Positions 1 to 5,797 of a stretch of DNA of 5,927 nucleotides are shown here, piece by piece. The DNA comes from Tannerella sp. (GTDB taxonomy: Bacteria > Bacteroidota > Bacteroidia > Bacteroidales > Tannerellaceae): the NCBI GenBank assembly GCA_031277235.1, contig JAITMT010000165.1:1-5927 (forward strand). Reading direction: 5' to 3'. The position numbers were made by a program, and so were the translations under genes. The notes beneath the pieces are model-generated. The model did no database searches, was not told where the DNA came from, and saw nothing but the letters and a program-made list of their open reading frames with translations. Position 1 is the stretch's first letter. Each line of letters starts with the position of its first letter.

Positions 1-15
1 AAAAACAGGGATAAT

Positions 16-606
16 ATGAAAAGGTTAGGAATCAGTATAATAGCTATTACTATGGTAATGCTGGCAAGTTGCGACGCTCTTCAAACGGGATTGAAAAGCG
101 CCTATAATCTCGCAAATTGCGATTACAAGTATGAATCCATTTCAAACCTGAAAATTTCGGGTATTGACATGTCGAAAGGATTGAATCCGCTCGCCATTCC
201 GCAAATTCTCTCCATTTTGACGGGCAACGCTTCGTCTATTCCGTTGGATTTTACGCTGAACTTGAACGTTAAGAATCCTAACAGCGGAGCTGCTGCTTTT
301 CAGGCGCTTCAATACATTATTTCGGTGGACGACGTGCAGTTTACGACCGGTAATTTCGCCCAGCCGTTCAGCGTCAATGCCGGAGAAACGAAGGTTTTAC
401 CGATGAGCATCGGTCTTGATATAGCGCAGTTAATGAAAAGCAATTCAAGGAGTTCCATTGAAAATATTGTTAAAAACTTCCTGGGAATCGGAAGCGAACC
501 GTCCCAAATAACGGTACAGTTAAAACCGTCGTTCAAAGTGGGCGACCAGTTTTTCACTTCACCGCTTTATATTCCGGTCAGTTTCAGTTTTGGAGGCGAT
601 AAATAA
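16..606 (+). CDS. Lipoprotein with LEA14/WHy-like (LEA type 2) domain
   Basis: A 196-residue putative lipoprotein. The N-terminus has a basic pair (K2, R3), a hydrophobic stretch (about residues 5-17) and a lipobox L16-A17-S18-C19, so C19 is the likely lipidated residue. The mature part (about 45-195) is rich in beta strands. It carries the pattern 'LNLNVKNPNSGAA' around residues 81-93, with the Asn-Pro-Asn triplet typical of LEA type 2/WHy domains, followed by an alternating hydrophobic strand pattern up to a C-terminal 'LYIPVSFSF'. Bacterial proteins of this fold are envelope lipoproteins of unknown biochemical role, so no activity is assigned. The ATG lies 5 bases after an AGGG, a plausible but weak ribosome site, and it gives a complete signal peptide. 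The gene converges on the sigma-factor operon and ends just before a hairpin at 629-662. D20 follows the lipid Cys; in E. coli this retains lipoproteins in the inner membrane, but that rule is not established for Bacteroidota. Confidence 0.8.
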   Translation: MKRLGISIIAITMVMLASCDALQTGLKSAYNLANCDYKYESISNLKISGIDMSKGLNPLAIPQILSILTGNASSIPLDFTLNLNVKNPNSGAAAFQALQYIISVDDVQFTTGNFAQPFSVNAGETKVLPMSIGLDIAQLMKSNSRSSIENIVKNFLGIGSEPSQITVQLKPSFKVGDQFFTSPLYIPVSFSFGGDK

Positions 607-628
607 ATCATTGGTTTACAAATAAATA

Positions 629-662
629 AAGGGAGCGGTATTTTATATAATCCTGCTCCCTT
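629..662. terminator. Bidirectional hairpin terminator between convergent genes
   Basis: AAGGGAGC at 629-636 is perfectly complementary to GCTCCCTT at 655-662, an 8-bp stem around an 18-base AT-rich loop. It lies in the 103-base gap between the lipoprotein gene (ends 606) and the Spy-like gene (ends 710), which converge. Read from the minus strand, the stem is followed by a T-rich stretch (TTTATTTATTTG). Read from the plus strand the T tail is short. It can therefore end the sigma operon transcript well and the lipoprotein transcript less well. No other structure was seen in this gap. Confidence 0.7.
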
Positions 663-709
663 AAAAATCAAATTAAAAAAACAAATCTATCAATGTTCCA
701 ACAAAACTC

Positions 710-1171
710 CTAATCCTTTCTATTATCTTTCATATATTCATCCAGAAAATCCTTTGCTGCGCTTTCATAGAGAATCATTTTTTCATTGGAAAGCACTTCT
801 TTGAATTTTTCCATGTATTCCTTTTCGAGTTCAAAATGCTTGGCTTTCACCTCTTCGCGACATTTCAGCAAAGCGGCGTATTCTTCCTCCGTACTCTTTT
901 TATTATTGCGAATCTTGCGTCCCAGTTGATGGCAATCTCTCCCTATTTCAAATTTTTTCCGCATCAGTTCATTGTCAATCGGCAGAAATTTTTCGACTTC
1001 TTCGGCTGTTAACGACAGTTTCTCCGTCAAATAGATATTTCTTTTTTCTACAAAATCCTTAATATCAAAAGTATATCTCTCTCTATTTCTTTCATGTCTC
1101 TGAGAATAAGCGGAATTGAAGGACGACGCCATAAAAACTGCCAGGATAAAAAACAGACTGAATTTTTTCAT
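710..1171 (-). CDS. Exported helical protein, Spy/CpxP-like (third gene of sigma operon)
   Basis: A 153-residue protein starting at the ATG at 1171. It opens with a signal peptide (MKK, hydrophobic residues 4-15, probable cleavage after A21-Y22-S23), so it should be periplasmic. The mature chain is highly charged and helical. It contains 'LSLTAEEVEKFLPIDNEL' (about 52-69), a long basic/acidic helix (70-130) and 'LSNEKMILYESAAKDF' (127-142). This resembles Spy/CpxP-type proteins with LTxxQ-like motifs, though the canonical LTxxQ is not exact (LTAEE). In proteobacteria that family is made of periplasmic chaperones or stress sensors; the role here is inference. Two cysteines (C80, C104) lie in neighbouring helices and could form a disulfide. 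An in-frame TTG at 1183 would overlap the upstream stop as TTGA and add four residues (MKVD). The ATG is preferred because it gives a standard signal peptide and lies 8 bases past that stop. It follows the candidate anti-sigma gene and is last in the operon. Confidence 0.75.
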   Translation of the reverse strand: MKKFSLFFILAVFMASSFNSAYSQRHERNRERYTFDIKDFVEKRNIYLTEKLSLTAEEVEKFLPIDNELMRKKFEIGRDCHQLGRKIRNNKKSTEEEYAALLKCREEVKAKHFELEKEYMEKFKEVLSNEKMILYESAAKDFLDEYMKDNRKD

Positions 1172-1179
1172 ATCAACTT

Positions 1180-1587
1180 TCAATTTATCAGGTTATCCAT
1201 AAATTCCTCCGCGTTGTCTCTGGAATATTCGTCTGAAATATAGTCGAAAAAATCAGCCTCCGCATTGGAATCTGCATCTATTCCGGCTACGGTTTGCATG
1301 GATATATTCCTGACAATCATATTCTTATACGCATACATGTTATCTCTTTTATTTTCAAACACGAAAAAGACCGTGATCAAACCGATAAATACGGCGGCGA
1401 CAGCCAGCCAGGGTCTCATCCGTTCAAAAAGACTTATTTTTTCGCCTTTCGGACGAAACGCCTGCTTCTCCGGAAGCCGGTTCATCATCTTGTCGGCAAA
1501 ATTTTCAAAATATCCATCAGGCGCCCGAAACGGGTTTCTGCCCATCAATTTTTCCAATTTATCTGTATTATGTTCCATAAATTGCAT
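1180..1587 (-). CDS. Single-pass membrane protein, candidate anti-sigma factor
   Basis: A 135-residue protein with one clear transmembrane helix (about 60-77, 'WLAVAAVFIGLITVFFVF') preceded by basic residues (K47, K50, R56, R58), which suggests a cytoplasmic N-terminus. The N-terminal part has 'NPFRAPDGYFENFADKMMNRLPE' in two adjoining segments (about 18-40). I recognise this NPFxxPxGYF-type pattern from proteins next to sigma factors in Bacteroidales, but I know no formal family name. There are no cysteines, so it is not a zinc-binding (ZAS) anti-sigma factor, and no FecR domain is visible. The acidic C-terminal tail (105-135) would lie outside the inner membrane. Its place directly after the ECF sigma gene (47-base gap), before an exported stress-type protein, supports an anti-sigma role; this is inference. 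The start at 1587 is chosen because AGGA lies 6 bases upstream. A second ATG at 1578 would remove three residues. Confidence 0.7.
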   Translation of the reverse strand: MQFMEHNTDKLEKLMGRNPFRAPDGYFENFADKMMNRLPEKQAFRPKGEKISLFERMRPWLAVAAVFIGLITVFFVFENKRDNMYAYKNMIVRNISMQTVAGIDADSNAEADFFDYISDEYSRDNAEEFMDNLIN

Positions 1588-1634
1588 TATTTTTCCTGCT
1601 TTTTTCTAATTAGACGAATAATTCTTAAAAAGGT

Positions 1635-2186
1635 TTAAATGTCGTTTACTAAAATTTCCTGTATTTTTTTTACGGCATGATGATAAGAGGCTTTCAAGGC
1701 GCCGACCGACGTCCCCAAAATTTCCGACATTTCTTCGTATTTCATATCATCCTGATACTTCATGGTGAATACAAGTCGCTGTTTATCAGGCAAAGTCAGA
1801 ATGGCTTTTTGCAGTTTTTCGTCCAGTTCGTCGCCGTCGAAATATTCGTCCGCCTTCATCGTCTCGATCAAAAAGGAATCGGTGTCGTCGAGTGAAATAT
1901 TATTCATTGCTTTTTGCTTGTTCAGAAATGTAATACATTCATTTACAGCAATTTTAAACATCCATGTAGAGATTTTTGACTCGGCTCTGAAACTGTCAAT
2001 ATTCGTCCACGCTTTGAGAAATGTGTTTTGCAGCACATCGTCGGCGTCATCGTGATTCAATACCATTTTCCGGATTTGCCAATACAGTTTTTCGCTAAGT
2101 TCGACGACAACCTCTCCAAAGGCATTCCTTTGTGTATCAGGATTTCCCAAGCGTTTAACAACCTCTTCCTCTATAAATTGTCGCAT
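1635..2186 (-). CDS. ECF-type sigma-70 family RNA polymerase sigma factor
   Basis: A 183-residue protein with the two-domain layout of extracytoplasmic-function sigma factors. Region 2 spans about 30-92. It includes 'DADDVLQNTFLKAW' (47-60), which contacts core polymerase and the -10 element in this family, and 'ISTWMFKIAVNECITFLNKQK' in two parts (72-92). Region 4 spans about 124-178. It includes 'LPDKQRLVFTMKY' (132-144) and the helix-turn-helix 'YEEMSEILGTSVGALKASYHHA' in two parts (150-171), which binds the -35 element. An acidic linker (about 100-124) joins them, and region 3 is absent as expected. It should direct RNA polymerase to a small regulon. It is first in a three-gene minus-strand operon with a membrane protein and an exported helical protein, an arrangement typical of envelope-stress sigma systems. 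Its own promoter resembles the housekeeping Bacteroidota consensus. Family call is certain; target genes and signal are unknown. Confidence 0.95.
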   Translation of the reverse strand: MRQFIEEEVVKRLGNPDTQRNAFGEVVVELSEKLYWQIRKMVLNHDDADDVLQNTFLKAWTNIDSFRAESKISTWMFKIAVNECITFLNKQKAMNNISLDDTDSFLIETMKADEYFDGDELDEKLQKAILTLPDKQRLVFTMKYQDDMKYEEMSEILGTSVGALKASYHHAVKKIQEILVNDI

Positions 2187-2208
2187 AAAACTGTCATTAA
2201 TTTAGGTG

Positions 2209-2238
2209 CAAAATTAGTTTATTTTTGCCGATTTCAAA
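2209..2238 (-). promoter_or_regulatory. Promoter of the sigma-factor operon (Bacteroidota consensus)
   Basis: On the minus strand, TTTG (2238-2235) and TAATTTTG (2216-2209) are separated by 18 bases. This matches the Bacteroidota primary-sigma pattern of TTTG near -33 and TAnnTTTG near -7, with a spacer about a base shorter than usual. Transcription would begin near 2202, giving a leader of roughly 16 bases before the ATG at 2186. Inferred from sequence match only. Confidence 0.7.
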
Positions 2239-2326
2239 CTAAAATTTAGAAGATAATTTTTATTCGTCCGTGTGTCATGCAAAAATTAATGCGAAACAGG
2301 TAATAATCATAGAATTTGTACAACAT

Positions 2327-2357
2327 TTTCAATTTTGCACATTATTCCGTATCTTTG
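2327..2357 (+). promoter_or_regulatory. Promoter of the CNNM/HAD gene pair
   Basis: TATCTTTG at 2350-2357 fully matches the Bacteroidota -7 element TAnnTTTG. Nineteen bases upstream is TTTC (2327-2330), a one-base departure from the TTTG -33 element at the right spacing. The predicted start site is near 2363, about 20 bases before the ATG at 2385. The leader has no Shine-Dalgarno sequence, which is common in this phylum. The -33 element is the weak part of this call. Confidence 0.6.
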
Positions 2358-2384
2358 CGCACAGAATCGGAATTTTCTGAGTAA

Positions 2385-3653
2385 ATGGAAGTTTTTATAA
2401 TTTTACTTTTAATCCTGTTGAACGGCTTTTTGTCCATGTCCGAAATAGCCCTCGTATCCGCACGGAAAGCGCGTTTGGAGACGCTGGCGCGGAAGGGCAA
2501 AAAATCGGCTCAGAAAGCGCTGGATTTATCCAAAGAACCTGACAAGTTCCTGTCTGCCATACAGATAGGTATTACCTTGATTGGAATTTTGAACGGTTTG
2601 TATTCGGGCGAAGCGTTTGCGGGCGATTTGGCAAAAGTTTTGTCGTTAATCCCTGTTATTCAACCCTATTCGCTTACTGTTTCCCACATTATTATTGTCG
2701 TGGTCATTACTTATTTGACGCTTGTGCTGGGCGAACTGGTGCCGAAACGTGTCGGAATGGGATTTGCCGAGCAGGTGGCGACGTTTGTGGCTAAGCCGAT
2801 GGATTTTTTGTCCAAACTGACGGCGCCATTTGTCTGGCTGGTGTCCAAAAATTCAAAAGCCGTTTTTACGTTGCTGGGATTGAACAATCGAAGCGACAGC
2901 AACAAGGTTACGGAAGAAGAAATCAGGGCGATCGTGCATGAAGGATTCAAAGTCGGTGAGGTTCAGGAAGTTGAACAGGATATTGTGGAGCGCGTCTTTC
3001 ATCTGGGCGATCGCACGGTGAGCAGTATTATGACGCATCGCAGCGATTTGATTTGGATTGACGCCTCGGACAGCGTGGCGAAAATCCGTCAAAAAGTGAA
3101 CGACGATACCTATAATACGTATCCCGTCGTACTGGATAAAATAGATAATATTCAGGGAATTGTATATTTGAAAGACCTCTTTAAGAATATAGATAATACG
3201 GATTTCAATATTCTGAAAATCATTCGTCCCGCAAAATTTATTCAGGAAAATATGAGCGTGTACAAGGCGCTGGAGCAGTTTCGGGCGGAACGGGTGAAGT
3301 TCGGCATCGTTACGGACGAGTTTGGCAGCGTGCAAGGGCTTGTTACACTGAAAGATATCGTTGACGCCCTGATTGGCGAACTGCACGAAGAAGGTGAGGA
3401 ACAGGAGATTGTGGAGCGCAAGGACGGCAGTTTGCTCATTGACGGGCAGTATTCGTTTTACAGTTTTCTGGAATATTTCGACATGGAAGATTTGTACGAA
3501 GAACATGATTATAATACATTGAGCGGCTTGATTTTAGATATTCTCGAACGGGTGCCGAAAGAGGGCGACACGTTTTCGTGGATGAATTTCGACCTCGAAA
3601 TCGTTGATATGGACGGGGCGAGGATTGATAAAGTGCTGGTGAAAAAAAGGTAA
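2385..3653 (+). CDS. CNNM/DUF21-CBS-CorC_HlyC family membrane protein (hemolysin-related)
   Basis: A 422-residue integral membrane protein with the full family layout. The N-terminal CNNM (DUF21) domain covers about 1-170. It contains hydrophobic segments near 2-17, 56-75 and 100-117, the signature 'LSMSEIALVSARKARLE' (16-32) and the conserved 'LGELVPKR' (115-122). A CBS pair follows: CBS1 about 211-268 (starting 'TVSSIMTHRSDLIWID') and CBS2 about 275-332, with 'TDEFGSVQGLVTLKDI' at 310-325. The C-terminal CorC_HlyC domain (about 343-420) ends in 'DGARIDKVLVKKR'. Members are usually annotated as hemolysins or CorC-like proteins. Characterised relatives act in Mg2+ or other divalent cation efflux, with CBS domains sensing nucleotides. 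The exact substrate here is unknown, and haemolytic activity should not be assumed. The length is standard and no domain is missing. The stop lies one base before the HAD gene, so the two are probably translated together. Confidence 0.93.
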   Translation: MEVFIILLLILLNGFLSMSEIALVSARKARLETLARKGKKSAQKALDLSKEPDKFLSAIQIGITLIGILNGLYSGEAFAGDLAKVLSLIPVIQPYSLTVSHIIIVVVITYLTLVLGELVPKRVGMGFAEQVATFVAKPMDFLSKLTAPFVWLVSKNSKAVFTLLGLNNRSDSNKVTEEEIRAIVHEGFKVGEVQEVEQDIVERVFHLGDRTVSSIMTHRSDLIWIDASDSVAKIRQKVNDDTYNTYPVVLDKIDNIQGIVYLKDLFKNIDNTDFNILKIIRPAKFIQENMSVYKALEQFRAERVKFGIVTDEFGSVQGLVTLKDIVDALIGELHEEGEEQEIVERKDGSLLIDGQYSFYSFLEYFDMEDLYEEHDYNTLSGLILDILERVPKEGDTFSWMNFDLEIVDMDGARIDKVLVKKR

Positions 3654-3654
3654 A

Positions 3655-4428
3655 ATGATAAAAGCGATTTTTTTAGATATTGACGGAACGATGGTGAGTT
3701 TCAAAACGCATTGTGTATCAGGAGAAACAATAAAATCTTTGCGGGAAGCGCGTCGAAACGGAGTAAAAATTTTTGTGGCTACCGGCAGACACCGGACGGA
3801 CATCAACAACCTCGGCGACCTGGAGTTCGACGGCTATATGTCGCTCAACGGGGCGTATTGCTGGGTCGGAAATGAAACGGTTTTCAAAAAAAGCATTCCG
3901 CAGCAGGACGTCTTGACTTTCGCCGACTATATCGAAAGGGAACCGAAAATTCCCTGTTTCTTTGTTGATGCAGAGCGTGTTACGGTAAACATGATCAATG
4001 AAGACGTTCAAAAGATGATGGAACTTGTCAATTTTCCTCCCCGAACGATTGTACCCGCTAATGAGGTGAAAAACAGGGAGATGTTTCAATTGACGGCGTT
4101 CTTTCCCGTCGAACGGGAGTCTGAAATTGTCGCCATGTTACCCGGCTGTTCTTCCTCGCGCTGGCATCCGACGTTTGCGGATATTACCGTAAAGGGAGTT
4201 GATAAAAGCGTTGGCATCCAAAAGATTATCGAATATATCGGTCTCTCGAAAGACGAAGTGATGGCTATCGGCGATGGCGGCAATGACATTTCAATGATAC
4301 AGTATGCGGGCGTAGGCGTGGCGATGGGAAATGGCGGCGAAGAAGTGAAGTTAGCGGCTGATTATGTGACGGCTACGGTTGATGAAGACGGGGTTGGACA
4401 GGCGTTGCGGCGGTTTGGAGTGATTTAG
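3655..4428 (+). CDS. Cof-type HAD-IIB family phosphatase
   Basis: A 257-residue cytoplasmic HAD-superfamily hydrolase with all four catalytic motifs. Motif I is 'FLDIDGTM' (6-13) with nucleophile D8 and general acid D10. Motif II is 'FVATGR' (40-45) with T43. Motif III is the lysine K184 in 'GVDKSVGI'. Motif IV is 'GDGGNDISMI' (206-215) with D207 and D211 binding Mg2+. The region from about 84 to 180 between motifs II and III is the C2-type cap that defines the Cof/IIB subfamily. Such enzymes dephosphorylate small molecules, often sugar phosphates or flavin/pyridoxal intermediates; the substrate here cannot be deduced. The C-terminal 'GVAMGNGGEEVKLAADYVT' (221-239) is typical of the family and supports an intact gene. 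The ATG sits one base after the stop of the CNNM-type gene, so expression depends on that transcript. No separate promoter was seen. Confidence 0.93.
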   Translation: MIKAIFLDIDGTMVSFKTHCVSGETIKSLREARRNGVKIFVATGRHRTDINNLGDLEFDGYMSLNGAYCWVGNETVFKKSIPQQDVLTFADYIEREPKIPCFFVDAERVTVNMINEDVQKMMELVNFPPRTIVPANEVKNREMFQLTAFFPVERESEIVAMLPGCSSSRWHPTFADITVKGVDKSVGIQKIIEYIGLSKDEVMAIGDGGNDISMIQYAGVGVAMGNGGEEVKLAADYVTATVDEDGVGQALRRFGVI

Positions 4429-4501
4429 TTGTTAGAGATAAAGAATTAAAAATTAAAGAGATATAATGCCAAAAGAAATTTGTTCAATTATTTAGAAGAA
4501 T

Positions 4502-5680
4502 ATGAATCGTATATTTTATTTTTCCATTTTCATGTTTCTATCCATGCAAACCTTTACCGGACAGGAAATTATCCGTGTTGATCCGGGTACGTCGCGTGGG
4601 ACATTGACATTATCGGATCTGGTAGAAAGTGTTGAGTATGTTCCGCTGGAAACAAACGATGATTGTTTAATGGGAGAAATCAAAAGAAGCGAGCATGTTT
4701 TAGTGTCAAATAATTACATTTTAGTCGGTTGCGTTACATCGCAGTCCTATTATCTTTTCAACCGTTCGGGTAAATTTATTGCAAAAATAGGTAATCAAGG
4801 TCAGGGACCGAGTGATTATTATCGTGTTAGATCTCCCTTTGCCATTGATGAAGAGAAAAAACAAGTAATTCTTTCAAGCAGTATGAGCATTGATAAACAG
4901 CAGTTGAAGTATTACGACATGAAGGGCAAATTTCTTCATTCGGTATCTGTTGATAAAGGATTGACTGAATTCACTCATTTTCAGTTTGAAGGTAAATATG
5001 TTGTTACAAATCCCAACTATCCGTGGAAAAAGGAACTGGATCCTCCTTTCAATTATTCCATTTATTCCAAGGATTACAAACTGATTAAGCAGGAAATTGC
5101 AACAATTCATTATTCCATGACTCAACGGGGCGGACAATCTTTTCCGGTACTTTATTGCGGATATCTGTATAACGGGCTGCTTCATGTCAAGAATACCACA
5201 TTGAATGATACCGTTTACAGTATCAACAAAAACTTTACTTTTTCACCCAAATATATTATCAATGCCGGAAAACATGCCTTTACGACGCAAATTTTAAGTG
5301 ATCAGGAATTAAATAGAAGAATGCTATTCAGCAGAGCAATTATTGCCTCGGTTTTTGAAACGAATAAATACGTCCTGATTTCATATATGTATGACAGAAA
5401 ATGGTATTATCAGTACTATGACAAAGGGCTTCGCAAATCAATGCTGTTTAATTCATCTTCCGGCATTCCCAACGATTATGACGGAGGACTTGATTTTTGG
5501 CCCCATCAACAGAATGGTAATGAATTCATTGGCTGGTATGACGCCTATAAGTTTGAAGAGAATGAAAATAAAACAAAACCCAAAGGCTCCGGGAATGCTC
5601 TTGAAAATCTGAAAAAATTGAATCAAAAAATAGATTCGGAATCAAATCCAATACTGGTAATTGTGAAAATGAGACAATAA
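4502..5680 (+). CDS. Exported six-bladed beta-propeller protein
   Basis: A 392-residue protein with an N-terminal signal peptide (basic R3, hydrophobic 4-19, probable cleavage near T19-G20-Q21). Unlike many relatives it has no lipobox cysteine, so it is predicted to be a soluble periplasmic or secreted protein. It shows the marks of the Bacteroidales six-bladed beta-propeller family (NHL-like repeats): 'LSDLVESVEYVPLET' (37-51), a first blade ending 'YYLFNRSGKFIAKIGNQGQGP' in two parts (83-103), 'YYDMKGKFLHSV' (137-148), 'NTTLNDTVYSINKNF' (231-245) and the closing 'LKKLNQKIDSESNPILVIVKM' in two parts (370-390). These proteins are numerous in Bacteroidales and mostly uncharacterised; the propeller is probably a binding scaffold. 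The gap from the HAD gene is 73 AT-rich bases with no clear promoter, so read-through from upstream or its own weak promoter are both possible. It converges on a thioredoxin-like gene at the right edge. Confidence 0.88.
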   Translation: MNRIFYFSIFMFLSMQTFTGQEIIRVDPGTSRGTLTLSDLVESVEYVPLETNDDCLMGEIKRSEHVLVSNNYILVGCVTSQSYYLFNRSGKFIAKIGNQGQGPSDYYRVRSPFAIDEEKKQVILSSSMSIDKQQLKYYDMKGKFLHSVSVDKGLTEFTHFQFEGKYVVTNPNYPWKKELDPPFNYSIYSKDYKLIKQEIATIHYSMTQRGGQSFPVLYCGYLYNGLLHVKNTTLNDTVYSINKNFTFSPKYIINAGKHAFTTQILSDQELNRRMLFSRAIIASVFETNKYVLISYMYDRKWYYQYYDKGLRKSMLFNSSSGIPNDYDGGLDFWPHQQNGNEFIGWYDAYKFEENENKTKPKGSGNALENLKKLNQKIDSESNPILVIVKMRQ

Positions 5681-5742
5681 TCCAACCCTTTATATCGGTA
5701 AGTTCAAAAAATGAAAAAAATGCAGACAGATATCTATTACGG

Positions 5743-5771
5743 GGCATGGCGATTCTGTCGGCATGGCGATT
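5743..5771. repeat. Short direct repeat, 12 bases twice with 17-base period
   Basis: GGCATGGCGATT occurs at 5743-5754 and again, identically, at 5760-5771, separated by CTGTC. It sits in the 117-base gap between the converging beta-propeller and thioredoxin-like genes and is more GC-rich than its AT-rich surroundings. It is seen only here in the window. It could be a local 17-base slippage duplication or a fragment of a dispersed intergenic repeat; the sequence cannot decide. Confidence 0.6.
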
Positions 5772-5797
5772 AAAAATTTCATAAAAAAACATTGATT

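Noticed and set aside
1265..1638. Plus-strand open frames of 114 codons opposite the candidate anti-sigma gene
   Set aside because: They are shadows of the minus-strand operon genes. The minus-strand frame has a clean transmembrane helix, a plausible ribosome site and operon context.
2316..2323. Palindrome TTGTACAA in the divergent intergenic region
   Set aside because: A single 8-base palindrome without a second copy or extended arms is not enough to claim an operator.
2853..3506. Long 217-codon open frame antisense to the CNNM-type gene
   Set aside because: It lies wholly inside a gene with an unmistakable domain structure. Its translation has no recognisable domain and looks like the complement of coding DNA.
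4444..4457. Tandem AATTAAA repeat upstream of the propeller gene
   Set aside because: Two copies of a 7-base AT motif in an AT-rich spacer are expected by chance and common in Bacteroidota intergenic DNA.
4462..4467. TATAAT sequence upstream of the propeller gene
   Set aside because: Bacteroidota housekeeping promoters use TAnnTTTG rather than TATAAT, and no matching upstream element was found.
4429..4501. Search for an NVEALA-type small peptide gene next to the propeller gene
   Set aside because: The gap is only 73 bases and encodes at most a 9-codon frame; the gap after the propeller gene also shows no such peptide.
5526..5792. Minus-strand 88-codon frame across the end of the propeller gene
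   Set aside because: It overlaps the conserved C-terminal signature of the propeller protein, and its translation has no family resemblance.
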